From NCBI RefSeq assembly GCF_913060805.1, contig NZ_CAJXTC010000026.1, positions 1 to 64,000 on the forward strand: DNA of 64,000 nt, read 5' to 3'. Position 1 is the first letter of the stretch; each line of letters opens with the position of its first letter. The notes beneath the pieces were generated by a model that saw only the letters and a list, made by a program, of their open reading frames with translations, searched no databases and was not told the DNA's origin. The position numbers were made by a program, and so were the translations under genes. This document shows positions 52,239 through 61,306 of this stretch, piece after piece. Source of the stretch: an uncultured Draconibacterium sp. (lineage in GTDB: Bacteria; Bacteroidota; Bacteroidia; Bacteroidales; Prolixibacteraceae).

Positions 52239-53915
52239 TTAGTTGTAACCCGGATTTTGTTCCAATGCGTTGTTACCGGAAAGTGCATCTTGCGGTACAG
52301 GGAAACGGCGTAAATGCTCCGAATTAGAAGCTTCATGATCCCACCAGTCGTCATTTACAAATTTATTCCAACGGATTAAATCAGTACGACGGCGGCCTTC
52401 ACCAAGGAATTCCACACCCCACTCGTCAAGCATTCTGTATTCATCCAAATTCGCTGCGGTAACAGGATTCGGATCATTTCCTTCTTCGAAATTGCGTACG
52501 CGAACATCGTTGATCAAATCAGCGGCTGCTGCCTCGTCGCCTGCACGTAGTTTACATTCGGCCAACATATAATAAACTTCAGCCAAACGGATGATAACAT
52601 TATCAGCGCCCCAGCGTAACGATTCGTCAGCAAGATTTGGCATAGGAGCTTTTACCAAACGAATTCCGGTATTTTCCTCACCGTCGGCCATTGTAGATGG
52701 TAACGATGCGATATCAGGATATTCGTCGCCTACCTTTTTGAACGTGGCTACCATATCAACAAACGAAATCACTTCGTCTTTGTATTCCTGCGTTCCGTAC
52801 GAAGTTCCGTAAGGGCTAATTTGATCACCAACCAGGAACATTCCTTCGTAACGTCCGCCACCTAAATATACGTATGGTTTTTTGCGCAAATCGCCATCGT
52901 CGAATTTTTCGTAAGGATTACCCAGCTTGAATTCGGTATAAATTTCGCCGGTTGGTTTACGCGACGGTTGCAAGTGATGACCGTTCCAGGCACCACCATC
53001 CAAACCAAAATATTTATAGGTTTCGTAGTGGTAAAAACGGTTCCACATCCAGTCGTACTGAAGTTTGTTAAACTCCGATGGAGCCGACCAGATTACCTCA
53101 GGAGATTCGTTATTGTAGAATCCAAGTGCACCAAACCATGTTGGATCAAGATCGTAATCGCCGTATTCTCCGTTGATGATTCCCTGGCAAATTGTTGCAC
53201 AGTCTGAAAAGCGGCTCTCTCCAATGTACGATTCCGCATTAAAATACAACTGAGCTAACATGGCTGCAGCAGCTCCCTGACGAAGAGCGCCTTCTTCTTT
53301 TTCGCCAGCTGCCTTTTTAGGTAACTGAGGAATAGCTTCCAAAAGCAAACTTTCAATATGCTCAAAGGTTTCTTTATCCGTGCTTCTAGGAATGTTTTCG
53401 CCTTCGTTTGAAGTAAAAATCGGAAGTCCTCCAAAGAAATCCAGCCCACGCAAGTAGAAATATGCGATAAGCGTTTGCAGCTGCATCAGGTGTGATGCTT
53501 TATCTTCTTCGGTTAAACCTACGGTACTGTAGTCGAGGTTTTCAAGGTCTTGCTTGGTATCTAAAGCCAGTGCAACGCCCATAAGCGAACCTCTCCACGA
53601 TTGCCAGATCCAACCGTCGTTAACAGTCCATTGGTGATAATGATAGCGGTAGTTTTCGCCACCGTTATACCAGTGAGGACCTTTGGTTGTAATTGCAAAC
53701 TGGTCAGCAGTCATTTCCTGCAACTGCCATCTGTCCTCCTGAACGTACCAGCGTGCGTGTGTAAATGAGCGGTACAAAGCAGCTTTTACATCCTGCTCTG
53801 TTTTAAAGAATGTTTCCGGAACCACTGCAGAGTACCATTCCTCTTCCAAATCGGTACAAGCAACACCGGTAAACAATAACATGATTAGTAGTAAACTATA
53901 TGATTTAATTTTCAT
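52239..53915 (-). CDS. SusD/RagB-family nutrient-binding lipoprotein
   Basis: A 558-residue outer-membrane lipoprotein (lipobox FTGVAC, Cys20). It has the SusD pattern: an N-terminal EEEWYSAVVPETFFKTEQDVKAALYRSF, TPR-like helices (LQTLIAYFYLRGLDFFGGLPIFTS) and a C-terminal part with NVIIRLAEVYYMLAECKLRAGDEAAAADLINDVRVR and LLDEWGVEFLGEGRRRTDLIRW. SusD lids bind glycan or other oligomer substrates above the SusC channel. It starts 18 bases after the SusC gene. The substrate is unknown. Confidence 0.96.
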   Translation of the reverse strand: MKIKSYSLLLIMLLFTGVACTDLEEEWYSAVVPETFFKTEQDVKAALYRSFTHARWYVQEDRWQLQEMTADQFAITTKGPHWYNGGENYRYHYHQWTVNDGWIWQSWRGSLMGVALALDTKQDLENLDYSTVGLTEEDKASHLMQLQTLIAYFYLRGLDFFGGLPIFTSNEGENIPRSTDKETFEHIESLLLEAIPQLPKKAAGEKEEGALRQGAAAAMLAQLYFNAESYIGESRFSDCATICQGIINGEYGDYDLDPTWFGALGFYNNESPEVIWSAPSEFNKLQYDWMWNRFYHYETYKYFGLDGGAWNGHHLQPSRKPTGEIYTEFKLGNPYEKFDDGDLRKKPYVYLGGGRYEGMFLVGDQISPYGTSYGTQEYKDEVISFVDMVATFKKVGDEYPDIASLPSTMADGEENTGIRLVKAPMPNLADESLRWGADNVIIRLAEVYYMLAECKLRAGDEAAAADLINDVRVRNFEEGNDPNPVTAANLDEYRMLDEWGVEFLGEGRRRTDLIRWNKFVNDDWWDHEASNSEHLRRFPVPQDALSGNNALEQNPGYN

Positions 53916-53933
53916 AACAATTCAATTTAAAGG

Positions 53934-56900
53934 TTAGAAAGTTAATTGCACACCCAAAGTCCAGGTACGGGTACGTGGATAAATGTTATTATGCCACTCG
54001 AAACCAGGGTCTAAACCATTGATGTTCGACTCCGGATCCATTCCCGAATAAGACGTGATGGTAAACAGATCTCTTCCGGTAACATACACATTGGCGTTTT
54101 GCAGCCAGTTGATGTTCCGTGTTTCAAAACGATAGCGCAGTGTTAAGGCTTTCAGTTTGATGAAATCGCCATCTTCAATCCAGTAATCACACAACTCTTT
54201 CTCGCCTGTAACATCTTTGTTTTTATCGAATGCATCAGCCAAAACGTTTTGTTCTTCCACATTTGGCAAACCATAATACATATCGATGGTGTTGAAAATA
54301 TCGTGACCTAACCAGCTGGTAAAAAAGGCTTCCAATTCGAAGTTTCTAAAACTAACTGTGTTGTTCCACGACATTTGAACTTTTGGAATTGCGTTTCCAA
54401 CAAATGCTTTATCGTCGTTTGTTTTTGTTTGCTGAGTTACATCAAATGCATTTCCGTCTTTGTCGTACAACATCCAGTTTCCTTCGTCGGTAAATCCGGC
54501 AAAACGCCATACGTAAAACTTACCTATGTCTTGTCCCGGGAACAAACGAACGGCATTACCCGGAGAGCCGGGAGCAGGAAATCCTACCCTATCCCAATAG
54601 GTTTGACTGCCCCAAAGCGACTCCAGAGTAGATTTATTGTGTGAAATACGGAATGTTGTTGAATAATCCCAGTTGGCAGAACTTACAGCATTGTAATTAA
54701 CTTCTGCTTCCCAACCTTTGTTGCGTAAACTACCAACGTTCATGGTGGTTTTATCGTGTACTGCCGGTGGCACTGATACCGAAATGTCGTAGATCATTTT
54801 ATCCACCTTACGATCGTAGAGATCGAACTTACCGGTCAGTTTGTTATCAAAGAATCCGAAATCAACACCAACGTTAAATTCCTTTTTCTCTTCCCATTGC
54901 AGGTCTTTATTTTGGTTATGTGCCGATCCGTAAGTATATATCCATTCATCGTCAACCAACCACCAGGTATCCGAAGCGTACATACGTGTTGCTGCACCCG
55001 GAGCAAAACTTTGGTTACCGGTAACACCATAACCACCACGCAGTTTTAAGTCGCTCACAAAATCAAGGTTGCTCATGAAGGCTTCGTCACCAATTCGCCA
55101 TCCGGCCGATACAGCTGGGAAAAATCCCCACTGGTTGTCGGTGTAAAATTTCGAAGAACCTTCGTAACGTCCACTCACAGAAAGAATATATTTTTCGCGG
55201 AAAGTATAGTTTGCACGACCAAAGAAAGCGATCAGTCTTTCGCGAGGATCTTTCCACGATCCCATTCCGGCTTTTCCTTCCGAAAGGAATGTTCCTTTCC
55301 CCATATCCCAGGCTTCGATACCGTCAACCGGGAAATCATAGTTCGTCATATCAAAACCATCAGCATTAAATTCCTGGAAACTATAACCGGCCACTGCATT
55401 AATTGAATGATCTCCGAAAGTATTGATGTATTTTGCTAACCATTCGAAGGTTTTATCCATATTACGGCCGTATGCCTGACGGGCACGACCAGCCCTGGCG
55501 TTATCCAGCGACTCTTTGTGCTGCGCTGAATAGTATAAAACATCCCGGTATTCGTTGGCACGATGCGCAATCATAGCCTGTGTACTCAAATTATCGGTAA
55601 GGTTAAGTTTCAAAGTTACATCACCAAGAAAGTTGGTTGAGTGTCCCTGATCGGTACGTAAATAAATATCGGCAACAGGGTTGTAATATTCCCAACCACC
55701 GGTCCAAACATTATAACCATGAACTTGTGTATCGTCGTAAGCAGGTTGTGTTGGATTCAATTTCAAAGCCATATCGAAAATACCATTATGCGAACGATCG
55801 CTGTTTGTTTTCCGGTAATCGGCATGCGCAATAATTTCAGCAAATCCATCAATTAAAGTAAAGTTGGCGTTAATACGGCCGCCCATTTCTTCTCTTTTAT
55901 CGCCAATGGCAATACCCTCCTGATCAGATTTCAGGAACGTTGCATAAATACGAGAAGTTTCAGAACCACCGCTTAAGTTAATATGATGACGCTGACTGAA
56001 AGGATTATCAACGGTAACTTCGTCGTACCAGTCGGTAGAACTTCCGTAATCCGTTCCCAAATCGTTGGCAACAAATTCTTCAGCACTTAAAACTTCCGGT
56101 TTACGACGAATAGTCTCTGTAGTGAACTCCGATGTATAAGTCAAACGAATTTTTCCGGCTTTTGCCGATTTGGTAGTAATAAGAATTACACCACCTGCAG
56201 CTCGTGTACCATAAATTGCTCCGGCCGATGCATCTTTCAAAACATCGATCGACTCAATATCTTCGCGGCTTACCGAGTTTAAACTACCTCCTGGAACACC
56301 GTCGATTACAATAAGCGGGCCTTGTCCGGCCAAAACCGATGCAACACCACGCAATTGTACTGATGTTGTGGCATTCGGGCTTGTTCCGTTGGTCGATTGA
56401 ATACTTAAACCGGTAACTTTTCCCTGCATACCGATAAGTGGATTTCCTGATCCACCCGGAATCAGATCTTTCGATTTTACAGTGGTGATCGAACTGGTTA
56501 CTTCTTTTTTCTCCAAAGTACCGTATCCAACAACAACTACTTCGTCAACATTAATTGCATCGGCAAGCATCGTTACATTTACTTCGGTTTGAGTACCCAC
56601 TTCAATTTCCTGGGTTTGCATTCCTACAAACGAGAATTGCAATACGGCATCAGCAGGAACTCCCGGTAACGAATACTGGCCATCTAAATTGGTAACCGTT
56701 CCATTCGTAGTTCCTTTCACAACAATAGTTACACCGGGCAGCGGCATTCCGTCGAGGTCGGTAATTACCCCCCGAACAGTTTTCTGCTGCGATTCCTGAT
56801 CACTGCCATTTCCGGAGTTGTCCTTGGTAATCACAATATCTTTATTAAACACTCTGTATTTCAATCCGGTACCAACAAGAACGTCGTCTAATACGTGCTC

Positions 56901-57182
56901 AACAGTAGCTTTGGCATATACGGCATCAACCTTTTTATATCGTGGCAGATGCTCGTTTTTGTAAAAGACATCGAACTCGGTTTGATCTTGAATAGATTGA
57001 AAAACACTCTCAAGACTTGCATCGTGCAGCTCCATATCAATCCGCACTGATTGCGAATAAACGCTAGCCGACGCACTGACTAAACTTATTAGAATTAAAA
57101 AAAGGGATAGTTTCATAACTAGAAACAGTTTTCGCCCCTTCCTTCTTTCAAAAAGAAAGAGGTGGATTAGTTTTTTTTTCAT
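53934..57182 (-). CDS. SusC/RagA-family TonB-linked outer-membrane transporter with STN domain
   Basis: A 1082-residue protein with a long N-terminal signal region (possible shorter start at 57116), then an STN secretin/TonB short domain (MELHDASLESVFQSIQDQTEFDVFYKNEH, about 51-120), carboxypeptidase-like domain (VRGVITDLDGMPLPGVTIVVKGTTNGTVTNLDGQYSL), plug with SVLAGQGPLIVIDGVPGGSLNSVSREDIESIDVLKDASAGAIYGTRAAGGVILITTK and a large beta-barrel. It imports substrate captured by SusD, powered by TonB. The STN domain signals to FecR anti-sigma factors, and a FecR gene lies upstream, so substrate binding should turn on this locus. Confidence 0.97.
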   Translation of the reverse strand: MKKKLIHLFLFERRKGRKLFLVMKLSLFLILISLVSASASVYSQSVRIDMELHDASLESVFQSIQDQTEFDVFYKNEHLPRYKKVDAVYAKATVEHVLDDVLVGTGLKYRVFNKDIVITKDNSGNGSDQESQQKTVRGVITDLDGMPLPGVTIVVKGTTNGTVTNLDGQYSLPGVPADAVLQFSFVGMQTQEIEVGTQTEVNVTMLADAINVDEVVVVGYGTLEKKEVTSSITTVKSKDLIPGGSGNPLIGMQGKVTGLSIQSTNGTSPNATTSVQLRGVASVLAGQGPLIVIDGVPGGSLNSVSREDIESIDVLKDASAGAIYGTRAAGGVILITTKSAKAGKIRLTYTSEFTTETIRRKPEVLSAEEFVANDLGTDYGSSTDWYDEVTVDNPFSQRHHINLSGGSETSRIYATFLKSDQEGIAIGDKREEMGGRINANFTLIDGFAEIIAHADYRKTNSDRSHNGIFDMALKLNPTQPAYDDTQVHGYNVWTGGWEYYNPVADIYLRTDQGHSTNFLGDVTLKLNLTDNLSTQAMIAHRANEYRDVLYYSAQHKESLDNARAGRARQAYGRNMDKTFEWLAKYINTFGDHSINAVAGYSFQEFNADGFDMTNYDFPVDGIEAWDMGKGTFLSEGKAGMGSWKDPRERLIAFFGRANYTFREKYILSVSGRYEGSSKFYTDNQWGFFPAVSAGWRIGDEAFMSNLDFVSDLKLRGGYGVTGNQSFAPGAATRMYASDTWWLVDDEWIYTYGSAHNQNKDLQWEEKKEFNVGVDFGFFDNKLTGKFDLYDRKVDKMIYDISVSVPPAVHDKTTMNVGSLRNKGWEAEVNYNAVSSANWDYSTTFRISHNKSTLESLWGSQTYWDRVGFPAPGSPGNAVRLFPGQDIGKFYVWRFAGFTDEGNWMLYDKDGNAFDVTQQTKTNDDKAFVGNAIPKVQMSWNNTVSFRNFELEAFFTSWLGHDIFNTIDMYYGLPNVEEQNVLADAFDKNKDVTGEKELCDYWIEDGDFIKLKALTLRYRFETRNINWLQNANVYVTGRDLFTITSYSGMDPESNINGLDPGFEWHNNIYPRTRTWTLGVQLTF

Positions 57183-57343
57183 AGTTTCGCTACGATTTTA
57201 ATTTATAAATCAAAAAATTACACTAGTAATGTTAAACGGGAAGTATGTGGCGTATTTCCCGTTTTTTTGGATGCATAGGTGTCTCATTTCATAGGCAGTA
57301 GATGTTTTAGTTAGCTAGTTAGTAAAATAAAGTTTGTGAAATT

Positions 57344-58339
57344 CTATTTCAGATTCACGGTAATGTTATCGTTATCAATCTGGTAGTCGATTGGCACTAA
57401 CTCGTTGATAACTTCAAAGTGCTGTTTAATTGGTTTATGTTTTCTCAGAACTCCTGAGATATATTCGTACTTAAATTCTTCTTCCGGGTAATCGATATCA
57501 ACATCCCACCAGCGCTCCATAATTTTAAAAATTTTGTCGACCGATTCGTTACGGAATTCGTAACGTCCTTCGCGCCAGGCGGTGTAAATATCAAAGTCTT
57601 TTTCGCCGATTAAAACTTCGGCTGTTTCGGTGTAAAAAGTTGATTGTTCGCCGGGATACAAATCTTTAAAGAAATTGCCGGATATAATTTTAACCTTTCC
57701 TTCAACCAGCGTGGTTTCAATCATTTTGTCTTCGGGATATTCGCAAATATTAAATTTGGTACCGGTAACTTTTACCGTGTGATTACCTGTTTTTACCAAG
57801 AACGGATTCTTCTCACTCGATGTCACCTCAAAATAAGCTTCTCCGTGCAAACTGATCTCCCTGTTCTTTTCAGTAAAATCGGATGGAAAAGAAAGCTGCG
57901 AGCCTGCATTCAACCAAACGTGTGTACCATCGGCCAAAAACACTTCTTTAATTTGTCCTTTTATCGCTTCAACGGTGCGCATCTCAACTTTACGTGCCGA
58001 CATGGTCTCGGTGTAGAAATAATGGCTCATCCAACCAACACCCAAAGCAACTACAATAATTGCTGCAATTTTTACCAATTCTTTAAAGAAGCCTTGTTTT
58101 ACTTTTGAAGCATTGATGCGGTTTTCTAATTCAAGCCATTCATTATTTTCCAGTTCTTTCAATCTGGCAGAATCAATTTCTGCTGCATTCCACAAATCCT
58201 TTTCTTTAAACAGTTTCTTTCTGTTCTCCGGATTTTCATTCAGCCAGTTCAACAATTTGGCTTTTTCTTCCTGGTTGGCATTTCCTTGAATAAAATGCAG
58301 AATAACCTGATCTATATTTTCAGTGTTTTTGTCGTTCAT
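57344..58339 (-). CDS. FecR-family anti-sigma factor
   Basis: A 331-residue inner-membrane protein. The N-terminal cytoplasmic part (about 1-85) binds the sigma factor, a single transmembrane helix (FFKELVKIAAIIVVALGVGWMSHYF, about 83-107) follows, then the periplasmic FecR domain (RTVEAIKGQIKEVFLADGTHVWLNAGSQLSFPSDFTEKNREISLHGEAYFEV) and a DUF4974-type C-terminal domain. It lies between the ECF sigma gene (44 bases) and the SusC gene. It should hold the sigma factor until the SusC STN domain signals that substrate is present. Confidence 0.95.
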   Translation of the reverse strand: MNDKNTENIDQVILHFIQGNANQEEKAKLLNWLNENPENRKKLFKEKDLWNAAEIDSARLKELENNEWLELENRINASKVKQGFFKELVKIAAIIVVALGVGWMSHYFYTETMSARKVEMRTVEAIKGQIKEVFLADGTHVWLNAGSQLSFPSDFTEKNREISLHGEAYFEVTSSEKNPFLVKTGNHTVKVTGTKFNICEYPEDKMIETTLVEGKVKIISGNFFKDLYPGEQSTFYTETAEVLIGEKDFDIYTAWREGRYEFRNESVDKIFKIMERWWDVDIDYPEEEFKYEYISGVLRKHKPIKQHFEVINELVPIDYQIDNDNITVNLK

Positions 58340-58383
58340 TTTTAATAAGAGTGTTTTTGTAGTAGATAACCCTACCTCGGGTG

Positions 58384-58971
58384 CTAATTATTTTTGAAAA
58401 GTAGCACGAAATAGATGTGACTGAGGTCTTTAAATTCGTCGTGAAAGATTTTTAAGGCTTTTGAAACATGCTTTTCAACGGTCTTTATTGACAAGTCGTG
58501 CTTTTGTGCTATCTCTTTGTTCGACAAACCATTAAAACGGCTATCACGAAATATTTGTGCACATTTTGGAGGTAATTTTTCTAAAGTATTTTGAATACGG
58601 TCTCTGATTTCAAACTCGAGAATACTTTTTTCTGAATGAAGAAAATAATTTAATTCTTCCTGTTTCAGCTGTAACTCGATCTCACTCAATTTTCCGGCGC
58701 GAAATCGTTCTTTTTCGAAATATTTGTAGCAGCGATTTTTAACAATTGTAAAAAGGTAAGCCGACAATGTAGTTTTTAATTCAATTCGCTTCCTGTTTTT
58801 CCAAAGCTCGTAGAAACAATCCTGCACAAAGTCTTTCGCCAGGTCCTCTTCAACAAATTTTCGGGCAAAAAGAAAAAGCGGCTGGTAGTACTTTGAGAAT
58901 AACTCGTTGAAGGCGGCATAATCGCCTTCTTTAAATTTCCTGAATAATATTGATTCAAGATTGGGTTTCAT
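58384..58971 (-). CDS. ECF-type RNA polymerase sigma-70 factor
   Basis: I chose the ATG at 58971 (MKPNLESILFRKFKEGDYAAFNELF), because the longer frame adds 22 poorly supported residues. The 195-residue protein has region 2 (FNELFSKYYQPLFLFARKFVEEDLAKDFVQDCFYELWKN) and region 4 (TLEKLPPKCAQIFRDSRFNGLSNKEIAQKHDLSIKTVEKHVSKALK) and no other domains, as in ECF sigma factors of Bacteroidota nutrient loci. It is the first gene of the sigma-FecR-SusC-SusD group and should direct transcription of it. Confidence 0.95.
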   Translation of the reverse strand: MKPNLESILFRKFKEGDYAAFNELFSKYYQPLFLFARKFVEEDLAKDFVQDCFYELWKNRKRIELKTTLSAYLFTIVKNRCYKYFEKERFRAGKLSEIELQLKQEELNYFLHSEKSILEFEIRDRIQNTLEKLPPKCAQIFRDSRFNGLSNKEIAQKHDLSIKTVEKHVSKALKIFHDEFKDLSHIYFVLLFKNN

Positions 58972-59276
58972 TAACAGAAAGTTAGTCAGTTTAGTTATAG
59001 TTAAGTTAAAGCTCACAAAAGTATGCTTTTTATGCAATTAGAAAACTGTTTCAAGACATACTCCTTTCATTTATTTTAGAATTCTATAGAGAAATATGAC
59101 ATAAAATACCTGCAAACTATTGAAAACACACCGATATAGATTTTAGTGATTGATTGCAGAAATCGTGAATAGATGCGCCTTTTCTTAAGGGATTTCCATA
59201 GAAACGATTACATTTGCGACCGAAAGCCGCAATTATTCAATTTTTACAGGAAACGATTGATACGTAAAATCGTTAT
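58972..59276. other. Divergent intergenic region, ECF sigma and E2-like genes
   Basis: About 305 AT-rich bases. A full TAnnTTTG box for the plus-strand gene lies at 59209-59216. No promoter could be assigned for the sigma factor gene. Confidence 0.55.
59209..59216 (+). promoter_or_regulatory. -7 box of the E2-like acyltransferase gene
   Basis: TACATTTG matches TAnnTTTG, 61 bases upstream of the ATG at 59277. Confidence 0.5.
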
Positions 59277-60101
59277 ATGGAGCAAATTGACTATAATTCA
59301 GATTGGCGCAAAGTAGCGTCGACCATTTACAAAAAACCTACCGATTCCAAAATTTATGGGATGGTAGAGTTAGATGTTACCGATATTGAAAAGTACATCG
59401 CGCAAAAGAGAAAAGAAGGCTTAAAAACCACACTTACTTATATCATCACACTAATTATTGGAAGGGCAATAAGAAATGAAGTGCCTGAACTGAACACCTT
59501 TGTAAAGGGCTCGAAAATTGCCCAGCGCAAACAGGTTGATGGTGTAGTTAGTGTTTTGCTGGCCGGAGGAGAAATGGGCTCGGTAAAAGTTGAAAATGCC
59601 GATCAGCGCACCATTCAGGAAGTAACAGACGAAATAGCCGAACATATCCGTGAGTCGCGAAAAGGAAACGAACGCGACGAAATGCAATCTAAAAATATGT
59701 TGGCTCGCGTACCATGGCCTTTCCGTAAATGGTTATTCCGTTTGTATCGTGTATTGACCATCGATTGGGGAATTTCGTTACCGGGAATCGGACTCGACTC
59801 AAACAGTTTTGGATCGTACGTGGTTTCGAACATCGGCACCGTTGGACTCGATACCGGTTATGGTTCGTTGCTACCATCGTCGAATGTGTCGCTTGTAATG
59901 ATTTTGGGAACCGTTCAGAACAAACCAGCGGTTGTAAACGGAGAAATTGTTCCGCGCCGAATCATGTTATTGTCGGCCACACTCGACCACCGTGTTGTTG
60001 ACGGATCGCACGGCGGACGCTTGTTCCGACACATCAAATACCTATTGAAAAATCCACATTTACTGGAAGAAAAGCCCGACGAAACAAAGGCTAAATTTTA
60101 A
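59277..60101 (+). CDS. E2-like acyltransferase catalytic-domain protein without lipoyl domain
   Basis: A 274-residue cytoplasmic protein consisting only of a 2-oxoacid-dehydrogenase E2 catalytic domain (chloramphenicol acetyltransferase fold). The C-terminal motif LSATLDHRVVDGSHGGRLFRHIKYLL has the catalytic His and Asp of HRxxDG, and FGSYVVSNIGTVGLDTGYGSLLP is another conserved block. Real E2 subunits also have lipoyl and E1/E3-binding domains at the N-terminus, absent here, so it is not a normal dehydrogenase core. It may be an acyltransferase for an unknown acceptor. It is a single gene. Confidence 0.87.
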   Translation: MEQIDYNSDWRKVASTIYKKPTDSKIYGMVELDVTDIEKYIAQKRKEGLKTTLTYIITLIIGRAIRNEVPELNTFVKGSKIAQRKQVDGVVSVLLAGGEMGSVKVENADQRTIQEVTDEIAEHIRESRKGNERDEMQSKNMLARVPWPFRKWLFRLYRVLTIDWGISLPGIGLDSNSFGSYVVSNIGTVGLDTGYGSLLPSSNVSLVMILGTVQNKPAVVNGEIVPRRIMLLSATLDHRVVDGSHGGRLFRHIKYLLKNPHLLEEKPDETKAKF

Positions 60102-60144
60102 GGAAAATCCTGCTCCAAAATGTTGCTGAGCATTTTTGGAATTT

Positions 60145-60166
60145 TTTCCGTGTACGAACACGGAAA
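60145..60166. promoter_or_regulatory. Palindromic operator upstream of the LacI-type gene
   Basis: TTTCCGTGT (60145-60153) and ACACGGAAA (60158-60166) form a perfect 9-bp inverted repeat around ACGA, with a central CG as in LacI-family operators. It lies immediately upstream of a -7 box at 60173-60180, so a bound repressor would block this promoter. Confidence 0.65.
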
Positions 60167-60172
60167 TGCTAA

Positions 60173-60180
60173 TATTTTTG
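60173..60180 (+). promoter_or_regulatory. -7 box of the LacI-SDR-kinase operon
   Basis: TATTTTTG matches TAnnTTTG and follows the palindrome at once. Transcription should start near 60187, about 60 bases before the expected N-terminus of the regulator. Confidence 0.5.
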
Positions 60181-60245
60181 TTTAGTTTTGAAAGCGAGTA
60201 ACTAAACCTTCCATTTTTAATCTTAAAATTAGAAGCGCTATCGAA

Positions 60246-61301
60246 CTAAATAAACAAATACGTATTAAGGATATTGCCGAAAGAGCAAAGGTCTCAATTG
60301 GCACTGTCGACAGGGTTTTGCACAACCGTGGAGAGGTTGCACCGGCAACCAAAAAGAAGATTCTCGAAATTGTAAAAGAATTAAAATACCAACCCAATAT
60401 TTTGGCAAGTACGCTTGCCTCAAAAAAGTCGGCCACGTTTGCTACGCTTCTCCCCCAACCTCCTGCGGGAGAAGGCTACTGGACAAAACCAATTAAAGGT
60501 GTAAAAAAACGTATTTCGGAGTTGCCGCAATACGGCTTGCAAATTGAGTCGTTTACATTTAACCAGGCCGATTCAAAAAGTTTTGTTGAAGAGGCCAATA
60601 AAGTACTCGCCATAAAACCCGACGGCGTTGTGCTGGCCCCCTTTTTCAAAAAAGAGGCCACGGCTTTTATCGAAGAATTAAAAGAACTGGAAATTCCTTT
60701 TGTTTTTATCGATTCGAACATTAAAGCTGTTGGACAGCTCAGCTACATCGGCCAGAATTCTTATCAAAGTGGACTGGTGTCAGGCAAATTGCTCGACCTG
60801 ATGTTGCCCGACGGAAACATTCTTGTTATTCATTTTGCAAAAGAAATGGATAACCAGAACCACCTCGTACAGCGCGAAATGGGAATCCACGATTGGTTTA
60901 AGCAAAAAAAGGATAACAACCACGAACTGTTCACCATCGAAATTCCGGATACCAATTCGGATGAATGGATGAAAACAGTGGAGCAAAATATTAAGGAGAA
61001 GAACATTAAGGGAATCTTGGTTACCAACTCAAAAGTGTTTTACGTGGGTCGCTTGCTCAAAAAACGAAAAATTAAAAATTTGAAAGTAATCGGGCACGAC
61101 CTTACCAAGGAAAACATTAAATACCTGAAAGAAGATCTGGTTCAATTCCTTATCTGCCAGCGCCCCGAAGAGCAAGGCTACAACTCGGTGAACAAACTGT
61201 TCCGGAGTATCGTACAAAAAAGGGAAATTCAGGAAGAACGTTACACTCCTATCGATATCGTTACCAAAGAGAACGTTGATTATTACAAAGAATTTAAATA
61301 G
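60246..61301 (+). CDS. LacI-family transcriptional regulator with no standard start codon
   Basis: The reading frame holds a full LacI helix-turn-helix (NKQIRIKDIAERAKVSIGT then VDRVLHNRGEVAP) followed by a periplasmic-binding-protein-like sugar-sensing domain to residue 351. The frame is open from 60207, but between there and a TTG at 60318 (inside the HTH) there is no ATG, GTG or TTG. Homologues usually start at the residue before NKQIRIKDIA, here a CTA codon at 60246; ATT, ATC and ATA codons lie nearby. Position 60246 is therefore an estimate. It is the first gene of the operon with the SDR, kinase and LarA-like genes, and its ligand is probably a sugar acid of that pathway. Confidence 0.88.
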   Translation, partial: LNKQIRIKDIAERAKVSIGTVDRVLHNRGEVAPATKKKILEIVKELKYQPNILASTLASKKSATFATLLPQPPAGEGYWTKPIKGVKKRISELPQYGLQIESFTFNQADSKSFVEEANKVLAIKPDGVVLAPFFKKEATAFIEELKELEIPFVFIDSNIKAVGQLSYIGQNSYQSGLVSGKLLDLMLPDGNILVIHFAKEMDNQNHLVQREMGIHDWFKQKKDNNHELFTIEIPDTNSDEWMKTVEQNIKEKNIKGILVTNSKVFYVGRLLKKRKIKNLKVIGHDLTKENIKYLKEDLVQFLICQRPEEQGYNSVNKLFRSIVQKREIQEERYTPIDIVTKENVDYYKEFK

Positions 61302-61306
61302 ACATT

